The notes beneath the pieces were generated by a model that saw only the letters and a list, made by a program, of their open reading frames with translations, was not told the DNA's origin and searched no databases. Below, one piece after another: positions 1 to 9,349 of a stretch of 64,000 nucleotides of DNA. Position numbers and translations under genes: made by a program. The DNA lies in NCBI GenBank assembly GCA_018238545.1, contig JABCTC010000020.1, positions 1-64,000 of the forward strand. Reading direction: 5' to 3'. How positions within the stretch are numbered: position 1 is the first letter of the stretch; each line of letters opens with the position of its first letter. The stretch is from Candidatus Heimdallarchaeota archaeon (GTDB lineage: Archaea > Asgardarchaeota > Heimdallarchaeia > Heimdallarchaeales > Heimdallarchaeaceae).

Positions 1-736
1 CCAAAGTAGGCAAAGTTTCAATTATATCTCCCTCAACATAGTAATCTAGTTGTTCATTATATAAAGTAGGTACAAGATTGAATAATGCTTTTTTAGTCGG
101 TAGAGATGGAGATAATAGAATATCAGCAGCTGGAAAAACTTCTAAACTTGTAGCAACTCCCACAACTATCTCACTCCTATTAGCTACTCTCATTGCAGTG
201 CTAATAATATCCCTGTCCAGAGATTCCCCAAAAAGTATAACTTTTGGTTTTAGAGGATTTTCACATTTAGGACATAAGGGGATTTTTTCCGGTTCAATGT
301 GTTTTTCGTAATTCATCTTTTCCTCATGAGAACATCTAATACAGTGCATTATGTCAGGATTGCCGTGTAATTCGTAAACATTTACAGATCCGGATTTCTG
401 ATGGAGCCCATCAATATTTTGCGTAGCAATATGAACACTATTTTCTCCTTTCATTTGTTGAATCTCTGTAATAGCGTAATGACCTGCATTAGGTTCTACG
501 GGACGAAAATCCTCATAAATAATACGAAAGAACTCCCACACTTTATCAGGGTTCTTTCTAAAAGCTCCGATAGACGCTACTTCACTAGGTTTGAATTTTT
601 CCCACAGTCCGCCTTCAGAACGAAAATCAGGAATACCACTATGAACACTTGTACCAGCACCAGTAAAGAAAATGATTGTCTCTGCTTTTAAAATCTGCTT
701 AGCAATCATTCTTATGATCTCGTCATTTGTATCCAT
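1..736 (-). CDS. SIR2-family NAD-dependent protein deacylase (sirtuin), C-terminus cut by window edge
   Basis: Not in the ORF track because it is open at the window edge. Minus-strand translation from ATG at 736: MDTNDEIIRMIAKQILKAETIIFFTGAGTSVHSGIPDFRSEGGLWEKF...IATQNIDGLHQKSG...ELHGN...C..C(Zn)...PKVILFGESLD: GAGxS, TQNIDxLH, HG and Zn-Cys motifs. Confidence 0.93.
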   Translation of the reverse strand, partial: MDTNDEIIRMIAKQILKAETIIFFTGAGTSVHSGIPDFRSEGGLWEKFKPSEVASIGAFRKNPDKVWEFFRIIYEDFRPVEPNAGHYAITEIQQMKGENSVHIATQNIDGLHQKSGSVNVYELHGNPDIMHCIRCSHEEKMNYEKHIEPEKIPLCPKCENPLKPKVILFGESLDRDIISTAMRVANRSEIVVGVATSLEVFPAADILLSPSLPTKKALFNLVPTLYNEQLDYYVEGDIIETLPTL

Positions 737-883
737 AAGGTTCACTCAGTAACTCTGTTCGAATAAAGTTTTGATTATATTTGGAGAGGTTATATTTAAT
801 GTTTTAAGCTCTTATAGACTAAAACTTCTAAAATGTTACAAAAGGTTGTTTGAGGTTTTGTAAGTCCATTCAGAAAGATTTAC

Positions 884-1504
884 ATGTATCTAGTTTTCAG
901 AGGACTCATGGACTACCATTTAACTACTCCAATACCACCCGAAGAACTGAAAAAAATCAGGATTGGGGATATAGTGTACCTGACAGGTACAGTTGTCACT
1001 GCTAGAGATGAAGCTCATCTTAAGGCATTAGAACTTCACAAAGAAGGTAAAGAACTACCTGTGAATTTCACCGGTATAGGACTTTTTCATTGTGGTCCAG
1101 TAATGAAAAAGAATGTTGATGATGAGTGGATAGTTGTTGCTGCAGGACCAACTACATCTGCAAGAATGGAAATCTTTCAAGATGAATTCATTAAAGTGTT
1201 TCATCCTGGAATAATCATTGGTAAAGGTGGAATGGGTGAAAAAACTGCCAAAGCGTGTCAAGAAGAAACTTGCATCTATGGATACTTCACTGGTGGAGCA
1301 GCTCTATTAGCAGCTGACAGAATAAAGAAGGTAAGGGATGTTTTTTGGTATGAAGAACTAGGAATGCCAGAATCACTCTGGGTATACGAAGTTGAAGAGT
1401 TTGGACCTTTAACTATAACAATAGACACCCATGGTGGGAATTTAACTGATGAGAGCAAAAAGAAAATAGAAGAAAACAAAAATAAGATTCTGCAAGAACT
1501 TTAG
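884..1504 (+). CDS. fumB: Fumarate hydratase class I, beta subunit (C-terminal domain type); start may be the internal ATG at 908
   Basis: HLTTPIPPEELKKIRIGDIVYLTGTVVTARDEAH...GPTTSARME...IIGKGGMG...ITIDTHGGNL, typical beta domain of class I fumarase/tartrate dehydratase. Confidence 0.92.
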   Translation: MYLVFRGLMDYHLTTPIPPEELKKIRIGDIVYLTGTVVTARDEAHLKALELHKEGKELPVNFTGIGLFHCGPVMKKNVDDEWIVVAAGPTTSARMEIFQDEFIKVFHPGIIIGKGGMGEKTAKACQEETCIYGYFTGGAALLAADRIKKVRDVFWYEELGMPESLWVYEVEEFGPLTITIDTHGGNLTDESKKKIEENKNKILQEL

Positions 1505-1610
1505 AGATATTTTGTGAGATTATTCTTTTTTCTCAGACTTATCGTCGTTTTTTTCACATTTTTCTTTAGTTTATAAACCAATTGTGTTATTATATTATTG
1601 AGTAACATAA

Positions 1611-4331
1611 ATGTCAACCAATTCAGGAGAAGAAGAAACCTATAATCACATCAGCCTAGATGATTTAAAACTGGAAATTCAAGAGGAATTAAAGAATATC
1701 AGAAGTGTAAAGAAAACTTTGCGTAAATTAAGCAAAGAAATCAAGTATTCCCAAGAATATAAATTCTCTGAGAAGAATGAAATTAGAATAAACACAGAAT
1801 TCATTAAACACAAATATACTTGCAATAAGGAGATTCTCGCTGGTAGTATTTCAATAAAAGAACATCTAGCTTATGTATTCAAAGAATCGGTTAAAGGATC
1901 TAGAATATTAAGAAATGCTATTCAAATAACAGGTATTGATATTGACCAAAATTCTACTGACTGGATAAAACATCTTCTTAATGATATGTCAAATTTGAAT
2001 CACATTTTTGGTATCCTAAATGAAAATAGTTCCCGAAATATCATAGAATTGACAAATTTCTATCTCAAACAGTATAATGTTTCAGAGAAAGGTAAATTTA
2101 ACCTATTAAAGAGAGATAATTGTTCAGATGATCTAAAAAATTACGTGTGCAAACTTGAATGTGTAGAGGCTGATTCTTATGTTCGTGTACTCCTAACTAA
2201 ATGTGGTGTTCATGGAATTACCAGCACACATTCTGCTGAATACTTTCTTAAAGCATTTATTAAATTACACTTTGAAAATGACTCGATAAGAAGGCACTGG
2301 TTTAAATCTAAAAATCAAAAATCATTTAATAAAGTCCTTGTTAAAGGACTAAAAGGTAAATTTTCCAGTTCAAATGGCTTTGATGATATTCTGTTAACAG
2401 TATCTGGGAAAGACAAGTCTGAAAAATTTGATTTAAAGACTGTTGAAATGAAAGTAGGAGATGATTTGGGGAGCTTTTTCGATTACATTAGAACAAACAA
2501 AAATACAAAATTTACCTCTCAAATATGTGATGATATTGACAGTTTTCTTGCAATCAGATATAAACAATTAGTAAATAACAATATTGATTCTGAGCTTGCT
2601 AATAACATAATAGTGAATTTAAACAATAAATACAAATTTACAGCATCAGGGATAGGTTACAATTTTAATATTAAGATTAAATCTGACAATCTACGTAATG
2701 TTCTCATAGGTGCTGGGTTGACACAAGATAAAACTAATCGGATTTTAGAGGGAGCTATAAAACAGAACCAGTTGATTTCACTTATGCAGCATGGAAGTGC
2801 TCATAAGATGGTGAAAAAGAAAGGATATTATACAACAATAGACGAAATTGTTCATGATATAGAGTTTAAAGTTAAAATTAACGATAAAAACAAAGAAAAA
2901 TACGTGATTGTAAAGATACATCGTGATATGTTCTTACCAAAATTTGTTATAAGAGATAATGGTAAGCTAATTCTAGAAATTGAAGGTTTTAGTTCTGTTC
3001 TACAGAAATTGGTCAATGAGAAAAACAAGACATCAGATCAATATAAAGCCTACATGAAACTCAAAATTATATTTAATAGTGCTTTGGTTGAATTGAACTC
3101 ATGTGAAATTAGCTATAATACTTCTGCTGAAGAGGTTGTTGGAAATCTGAATGAAGTGCATCAATCAATTTATTTTGAAATAATCAAACATTGTAGGGAT
3201 GGTTTATTTGAAGAACTATCTGTTTTTGAAAATGGAAGAATGTCTCACTGTTTGGAAACGATAAGTAATCTAGGTCAGAAAACCAGGGAACAACTTAAAA
3301 AACATTTCAAAAGCAAAAGTATTGTACCTTATACGTTTCATCAACATTGGCAAACACTTTATTCTCTAGAGAAAGCATTCCAATTAAAAGGCATGATTGC
3401 AAATTCCTCACCAGTGAACGGTTGGATGATTCTGAAAAATAGATATATTGGAAAAATGCTTCCTAATGACATTGTTGAAATTTGCGAAGTAGCAAATATT
3501 TGGAATGAATTTCTAGAAGATTCAAATTGGTTTCAAAAGATATTAAGAGATTTACCACCACCCTACAAAATTCCAGATGGATTTAATCTCAATCATCGAG
3601 CTCATATCATTAGACCAATTATTTTTTTTGATAAACAATTAATGACTCCAGTTATTGTAAAGGGATATAATAATAGAAATCAATGGTTTGGAGTTAAGAT
3701 AGATATTAACAAGTTTTTTGAGGAAAAAACTTCTTTTAGTAAATATCTGTTTCAATTTCCGATCAAGATCAACATTAAGGGGGTTGAATTCAGTCAATCA
3801 GAGGAAATTGTAAAAGCATGGAAAGAACGTCTTATCTACACTGGAGTTCCAGAGGAGCAGGTTAATCTTCTTGGAACTAAGTATAATTTACGAAATGCAG
3901 AAGGTTGCTTTAATGTCAAAATTTTATTTGCAGTTATTTTTGAATTCAGAAATGTTTGGAACGAATTTTCTACATGGATTCGAGAATTTATTCAAACTAC
4001 AAATGAGTGGAGCAAGGTTTTACCAAGTTCAGTGGACCAAATATGTGGTTCAAGACTACGAGTAGTAAATGAACAAATTCAATATGATAATTCAGGAAAA
4101 GGTGATTGGAGAGAAGTGCTACTTGGTCTAGGATCAATGCATGGCAAGGAAATGTGGAATGTACGGAAAGACATTAAACGTTCCTTTGTTTTTCCTTCAC
4201 AAAACAAACTATTCAATAAACTAATCGAAGATATTCAATACCAGATTTGGAAACTAATACCTGAATCACCTCAAAACATAGATGTAAATGAAATCTGGAG
4301 TTTTATCATCTCTAACTGGAATGCATTATGA
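1611..4331 (+). CDS. Large hypothetical protein (906 aa), no recognisable domain
   Basis: Long uninterrupted ORF, Lys/Asn/Ile rich; no signal peptide, TM segment or familiar motif seen. Confidence 0.8.
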   Translation: MSTNSGEEETYNHISLDDLKLEIQEELKNIRSVKKTLRKLSKEIKYSQEYKFSEKNEIRINTEFIKHKYTCNKEILAGSISIKEHLAYVFKESVKGSRILRNAIQITGIDIDQNSTDWIKHLLNDMSNLNHIFGILNENSSRNIIELTNFYLKQYNVSEKGKFNLLKRDNCSDDLKNYVCKLECVEADSYVRVLLTKCGVHGITSTHSAEYFLKAFIKLHFENDSIRRHWFKSKNQKSFNKVLVKGLKGKFSSSNGFDDILLTVSGKDKSEKFDLKTVEMKVGDDLGSFFDYIRTNKNTKFTSQICDDIDSFLAIRYKQLVNNNIDSELANNIIVNLNNKYKFTASGIGYNFNIKIKSDNLRNVLIGAGLTQDKTNRILEGAIKQNQLISLMQHGSAHKMVKKKGYYTTIDEIVHDIEFKVKINDKNKEKYVIVKIHRDMFLPKFVIRDNGKLILEIEGFSSVLQKLVNEKNKTSDQYKAYMKLKIIFNSALVELNSCEISYNTSAEEVVGNLNEVHQSIYFEIIKHCRDGLFEELSVFENGRMSHCLETISNLGQKTREQLKKHFKSKSIVPYTFHQHWQTLYSLEKAFQLKGMIANSSPVNGWMILKNRYIGKMLPNDIVEICEVANIWNEFLEDSNWFQKILRDLPPPYKIPDGFNLNHRAHIIRPIIFFDKQLMTPVIVKGYNNRNQWFGVKIDINKFFEEKTSFSKYLFQFPIKINIKGVEFSQSEEIVKAWKERLIYTGVPEEQVNLLGTKYNLRNAEGCFNVKILFAVIFEFRNVWNEFSTWIREFIQTTNEWSKVLPSSVDQICGSRLRVVNEQIQYDNSGKGDWREVLLGLGSMHGKEMWNVRKDIKRSFVFPSQNKLFNKLIEDIQYQIWKLIPESPQNIDVNEIWSFIISNWNAL

Positions 4332-4406
4332 TAGTAAACCACTTCCAGAATCCTTAAAATTAACGATTCTCTATGTTCTAGTTAGGATATAAAAAGGAAA
4401 TCAATC

Positions 4407-6215
4407 ATGAATAAAAAAATTGGCGTTTTGTTTTTAATTTTGTTTTTTAGTTCTCCATACTTTTTGAAACCAGCTGAAGCAAGTGTAAATATCGCATTTT
4501 ACATTGATTTACTTTCACCAAACACAGACCCTGAAAGAAATCAATGGATTATGTTGATCCAAGAACAGCTTTCAAAAATAGGGATAGGAGTAAGACTACA
4601 TGAATCAACAACTTGGGATAACATTGCTCCTCGTACATGGAGTTATCCCTTAATTGATTATGATTATATTCCAACATATGCTGAGGGCGGTTATGATTTG
4701 CTCTTCGTTAAGTGGTCTTGGGATCTTGATTGGGATCCTACAGATCTTTATAGCAGTCGATGTTTATATCCTAGTGGAAACAATTTTTACCAATATAATA
4801 ATACCACATTTGATGCTAAATTAGATAAATATTTGACAGAATTTGATCCAATTCTACGCAATAAATATTCTCATGATATGCAAAAAATACTCTATGAAGA
4901 CTTGCCTTCAATATGTATTGTCTATCCAAGATTCCTCTTCGCGTATTCTACCAATAGCAGTTACATTGATTGGTTTTTACTATCAATTTCCAATCATCGT
5001 GCTGAAAATTGGCTAGATTATTATGATAGTGTCATCAAATATGCTATTCCTGAAAAGCTCACAGAACCAAATATTTTTGTTCAAAAGACATTCTATGACG
5101 CTCAGTGGATGCAATGTGTCTATGGATCTTTGTATCAAAGAGCTCGGTATAACCATGAATGGGAACCTGTTATTGCAACAGATGCTGTTTATAGTTCTGA
5201 TTATAAGAACTTAACAATTACAATCGATCCAAATGCTAAATTTAGTGATGGAAGCCCAGTTCTTGCTGAAGATGTAAAGTACTCTTATGAATTGTATATG
5301 ACTCCTGCTGTTCATTCATCGAATTACGATTATCTAACAAAGTGGTTTACAACCAATGATTCAATTGAAATTGTTAATCCATATACTCTGAACTTCAATC
5401 TAACTCAAGTGTACACTTTTGCACACAGTTTGCTGTCTTATAGTATTGTGGATAAGAGTATTGCTGATCCAGCTATCGCAGCTTATGGATATAACATTTT
5501 TAACGAAATTCCATTAACGGGGAATGTACTTGATACATTAGTCAAATCTTGTGGTCCTTTCATGTTGGATGTATATGATTCAGTTAACGGTTCAGTTAAG
5601 CTTCTTCCTAATCCTTACTGGAACAACCTTACTGCTTCTAGGGGAATACAACCACTTTTGGATGAATTATATTTTATTCCTTTCTCTAACACTGATTTTG
5701 TTCATTCAGAATTACTCGCAGGCCATATCGATATCATGGATTACCACTTTGAACCTCTCCCATGTATTTTTTGGGATTTTGGAAGTTATGATTGTTACTT
5801 AGTGAAAGAACTTGCTCATGAAGAAATAGCTATTAACTTAAAGCACCCAATTATTGGTACTGGAGAATTAACCCCCGTTGGAACTCCTGAAGCAGCTAGG
5901 TTGATTCGTAAAGCTATAAGTCATGTTATACCAAGATCTGAAATCTCTGATAGTTTATCCTATTTACCCCGACCTGGAATTATACCTATGCCTGATTCTT
6001 GTATAGGATTTGATGATAGTTTGACACCTTATCGTTATGAGCTTGATTCTGCAATATACTATATCGAACAAGCAGGATATTGTGTTGAAGGACCTTGTTC
6101 TGTAACACAGATAACAGCAGAAAACTGCTTACTCATTCTTTGTATTTTAGGATTATCCAGTTTCTATTTAATTTACAAAAGAAAACCTTCTTTCAATAGA
6201 ATGAATAATAGGTGA
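4407..6215 (+). CDS. Secreted, membrane-anchored ABC-type substrate-binding protein, family 5 (peptide/nickel type), apparently circularly permuted
   Basis: N-terminal signal peptide; SBP_bac_5-like segments (KFSDGSPVLAEDVKYSYELYM; CGPFMLDVYDSVNGSVKLLPNPYW; AARLIRKAISHVIPRSEI); C-terminal TM plus KRK. Confidence 0.8.
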   Translation: MNKKIGVLFLILFFSSPYFLKPAEASVNIAFYIDLLSPNTDPERNQWIMLIQEQLSKIGIGVRLHESTTWDNIAPRTWSYPLIDYDYIPTYAEGGYDLLFVKWSWDLDWDPTDLYSSRCLYPSGNNFYQYNNTTFDAKLDKYLTEFDPILRNKYSHDMQKILYEDLPSICIVYPRFLFAYSTNSSYIDWFLLSISNHRAENWLDYYDSVIKYAIPEKLTEPNIFVQKTFYDAQWMQCVYGSLYQRARYNHEWEPVIATDAVYSSDYKNLTITIDPNAKFSDGSPVLAEDVKYSYELYMTPAVHSSNYDYLTKWFTTNDSIEIVNPYTLNFNLTQVYTFAHSLLSYSIVDKSIADPAIAAYGYNIFNEIPLTGNVLDTLVKSCGPFMLDVYDSVNGSVKLLPNPYWNNLTASRGIQPLLDELYFIPFSNTDFVHSELLAGHIDIMDYHFEPLPCIFWDFGSYDCYLVKELAHEEIAINLKHPIIGTGELTPVGTPEAARLIRKAISHVIPRSEISDSLSYLPRPGIIPMPDSCIGFDDSLTPYRYELDSAIYYIEQAGYCVEGPCSVTQITAENCLLILCILGLSSFYLIYKRKPSFNRMNNR

Positions 6216-6421
6216 ATAATATCTTGAGAATAAGAAAATCAACTAAGTTTTTCTGATAAAATTGGCTTAATGGGTGCTCTAAAATAAGAAAAAAAAGAGG
6301 ATTTTAGCTTAGAATATTAAGTGATAAATTTTTTTGCTTGTTCATAGCACAAAGTTTTAATTTAATTTGTCTTTTCCAGTAAATGAATCTGATAACAATT
6401 CATAGTTCTTGCAAAGAGTGT

Positions 6422-6553
6422 CTTTGGGTTTACGAAGTTGAAGAGTTTGGACCATTAACTATAACGATAGACACCCACGGTGGAAACTTTACTGAGGATT
6501 CAAAGAAGAATATTGCTGCAAATCGTGATAAGATTTTGCAGGAGTTGAACTAG
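6422..6553 (+). pseudogene. Orphan 3' remnant of a fumarase beta subunit gene
   Basis: LWVYEVEEFGPLTITIDTHGGNFTEDSKKNIAANRDKILQELN* closely matches the C-terminus of the 884-1504 product; no 5' part is present. Confidence 0.88.
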
Positions 6554-6554
6554 T

Positions 6555-7433
6555 ATGAAGGATATAGCACAAGTAGTAGAAGATACAGCTGCACGGTTAC
6601 TGAAAATCGCTGCAACAATTTTACCTACAGAGGTAAAAAACACATTAATCAAAGATGAGAAAGAGACAGAAGGAAGTTTAGGCAAGTCTCAATTACATGC
6701 AATTAATGAAAATGTTAACATTGCTGAAACACAAAGTAAACCAATGTGCCAAGATACCGGTCTTGTAGCCTTTTTCGTAAAAATCGGTGATAAGTTCCCA
6801 ATTAGATCAGAAGTAAAAACAGCTCTAATTGAAGCAACAAAGAAAGCAACTTCTAATGTGCCTCTCAGACCAAATGCTGTAGATATGTTCAAGGGTAACA
6901 CAAAGAATAATGTTGGATTAAGAGGTTATGTTCCTTGGTTCTACTTTGATTTAGTAGAAGGAGATAAGTGCGAAATTATAGCACTACCTAAGGGTGGTGG
7001 ATCCAGCAACGTCGGAAAAATGAAGATGATTCCACCAGGAAAAGGTATCAAAGGTGTTAAAGAATTTGTAGTTGAAGCAGTAGCTGCTGCTGGACCTTTA
7101 GGTTGTCCCCCATATACAGTTGGTGTTGGTGTTGGAGGAGGAGAAGATATGTGTATGAATCTTGGTAAGAAAGCTCTTCTGAGACCTCTTTATGAATATC
7201 ATGAAGACGAAAAGATAGCCGATTTGGAAAAAGAGATGTTACAAATATTGAACAAACTTGAAATTGGTGCTATGGGACTAGGAGAAGGATCATCTGTACT
7301 AGATGTTCATATGGAATTCGCTGCAAGACATCCTGCATCATTACCTGTAGGAGTAGTTATCTCTTGTTGGGCATTGCGACATGCTGGTGCAACAATAGAT
7401 AAAGAAGGAAATGTGGAATACCACCCACAATAA
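6555..7433 (+). CDS. fumA: Fumarate hydratase class I, alpha subunit
   Basis: QSKPMCQDTGLVAFFVKIGDKFP...LPKGGGSSNVGKMKMIPPGKG...AAGPLGCPPYTVGVGVGGGEDM, class I fumarase alpha motifs. Confidence 0.95.
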   Translation: MKDIAQVVEDTAARLLKIAATILPTEVKNTLIKDEKETEGSLGKSQLHAINENVNIAETQSKPMCQDTGLVAFFVKIGDKFPIRSEVKTALIEATKKATSNVPLRPNAVDMFKGNTKNNVGLRGYVPWFYFDLVEGDKCEIIALPKGGGSSNVGKMKMIPPGKGIKGVKEFVVEAVAAAGPLGCPPYTVGVGVGGGEDMCMNLGKKALLRPLYEYHEDEKIADLEKEMLQILNKLEIGAMGLGEGSSVLDVHMEFAARHPASLPVGVVISCWALRHAGATIDKEGNVEYHPQ

Positions 7434-8240
7434 TCATTCTTTTTTTCTAAGATACAAAATAATCCTTTTCTTGGAAATACTCAAAGAGAGGAATACTACA
7501 CAAAGGAAACCAATAACCATGTGTACATCAACTGTAGTTGTAGGCATTGAGGGAGAAGGATTAGAAAAATTATCTCGAATTTCTTGTTCGTTTAATTCTC
7601 TATTATATATGATTACTTCATCAATGATGCCATCAAACCACCAACCTGATCCACCAGTATCGTGACCAATTTGTAGATAATCTTCCTCATGTTCTTCTGT
7701 ATTTAATGAATCAAAATATGTTGGACTTGTGGCTATAGTTGTTGCATTTACATATAATTTGACATAACTCCCATTCCAAGTAGCTACTAAGTGATACCAA
7801 GTATTTGTATCCAGCACACTGTATGCTCTAGTAGTAGCTACTGCTGTACCACTACTTAAGTAAAGTATTAAATCCCCACCTGTGCAAGACGAAAAATGAA
7901 ATTCTCCTTCTGTCCATAAGATCCATTTACAAACTAAGGGATTCCCACTGCTTCCACCATCACCTGAAAAATTATCTGCTTTTATCCATAATTCTATTGA
8001 AAACCCATCATGAACAGATAAAGTATCTGAGTCTTCTATTCTAACATAGTCATCAATTCCATCAAAAGAAAGAGCTTTTCCTTTTATAGCTTCATTTGTC
8101 CATTCAGCTCCACTTAGAATCCCATCATTATTATTTTGACTACTATCCATTACTTCCTCGCCTTCACCTTCATCAAAATTCCAGTATCCCACAATATCCT
8201 CTTTTTTTATCAGACCTTGCCAGATTTGAAGTTTTTCCAA
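7434..8240 (-). CDS. LamG/concanavalin-A-like lectin domain protein with C-terminal TM anchor; possibly 5'-truncated
   Basis: VGYWNFDEGEGEEVMDSSQNNNDG...GKALSFDGIDDYVRI...FSIELWIKA...WYHLVATWNGSYVKLYVN...FDGIIDEVIIYNREL. The ORF starts only at TTG; no upstream in-frame ATG before TGA; no signal peptide. Confidence 0.78.
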   Translation of the reverse strand: MEKLQIWQGLIKKEDIVGYWNFDEGEGEEVMDSSQNNNDGILSGAEWTNEAIKGKALSFDGIDDYVRIEDSDTLSVHDGFSIELWIKADNFSGDGGSSGNPLVCKWILWTEGEFHFSSCTGGDLILYLSSGTAVATTRAYSVLDTNTWYHLVATWNGSYVKLYVNATTIATSPTYFDSLNTEEHEEDYLQIGHDTGGSGWWFDGIIDEVIIYNRELNEQEIRDNFSNPSPSMPTTTVDVHMVIGFLCVVFLSLSISKKRIILYLRKKE

Positions 8241-8369
8241 AAAAAATTGTTTAACTCTATATGGATACTTTAGATTTTTTAATTTAATTCAGTCCTTATC
8301 TAAAAGTATTAATCTGAATTTACACTCTTTACAATAAGTAGTTCATTCTACGAAGCCTCTATTAAAGAG

Positions 8370-9332
8370 ATGCAGCAGTTGAAAAAGAAACAAGAACACT
8401 CATTCAAGTATGTATTTGGACCCGTTCCCTCAAGAAGATTAGGTCGATCCTTAGGTATAAGTCCTATCCCAAGAAAAACATGTAATTTCACTTGTATATA
8501 TTGTCAGTTAGGTAGAACACCAAATTTTACAAATAAAAGAGTAGATTTTTTTCCTTCAGAAGCAATTATCAAAGAGGTTCAAAAGGCTCTTTTAATAACA
8601 GATAAAATAGATTATATTACCATAGTAGGAGATGGAGAACCAACACTCTATGCTGGTTTAGGGACTTTAATTAATAGTCTGAAGAAACACACATCTTTCC
8701 CCATAGCTGTCATCACAAATGGTGCATTACTATATCGGGAAGATGTTAGACACGATTTACTAAATGCTGATGTAATTTTGCCTACTTTAGATGCTCCCAC
8801 AGAAAAATTATTTCGTTTGATTAATCGACCTCATAAAGAAATAAACCTAAAAAGTGTAATTCAAGGCATGAAGCAGTTTAGAGAGGAATATAACGGGCAG
8901 TTTTGGGTAGAAGTTATGCTTGTTAAAGGGAAGAATGACAAACCAGAAATTTTATGCAAAATTAAGGAGGTTATTGATTCGATTGGTTTTGATAAAGTTT
9001 TTATCAATGTTCCAATACGGCCTCCAGCAGAAAGTTGGGTGAAAATACCTGATCCTGAAGTTCTTCTTGAAGCTCAAAAGATTCTTTCAGCAGAAAGTAT
9101 CTCTCTTTATGAAACATCAGATGTGACTTCTATCGATAAAACAGCTTCTCCTGAACAGAATATTATAAAAATAGCTCAAAGACATCCCCTACGAGAAGAT
9201 CAAGTCTACTCGCTTTTAGAAACTTTGTCCAATAATTATGTTGAAAACCTATTATTGAGAATGGAAAAAGAAGGAAAGATTAAGTCCGTTACTTATAATG
9301 ATAGAAGATTCTACATCATTCCACAAAGGTAA
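8370..9332 (+). CDS. Radical SAM protein (COG0731-like, wyosine-synthetase-related group)
   Basis: KYVFGPVPSRRLGRSLGISPIPRKTCNFTCIYCQLGRT (CxxxCxxC), VGDGEPTLY, TNGAL. Confidence 0.85.
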   Translation: MQQLKKKQEHSFKYVFGPVPSRRLGRSLGISPIPRKTCNFTCIYCQLGRTPNFTNKRVDFFPSEAIIKEVQKALLITDKIDYITIVGDGEPTLYAGLGTLINSLKKHTSFPIAVITNGALLYREDVRHDLLNADVILPTLDAPTEKLFRLINRPHKEINLKSVIQGMKQFREEYNGQFWVEVMLVKGKNDKPEILCKIKEVIDSIGFDKVFINVPIRPPAESWVKIPDPEVLLEAQKILSAESISLYETSDVTSIDKTASPEQNIIKIAQRHPLREDQVYSLLETLSNNYVENLLLRMEKEGKIKSVTYNDRRFYIIPQR

Positions 9333-9349
9333 GTTTACTACTTTGGAGT

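Noticed and set aside
78-691. ORFs 78-311 + and 401-691 +
   Set aside because: They lie antisense to the edge-truncated sirtuin whose motifs are clear on the minus strand.
1505-6421. Known transposon or integrase-driven element
   Set aside because: No transposase/integrase motifs or terminal inverted repeats seen; mechanism left open.
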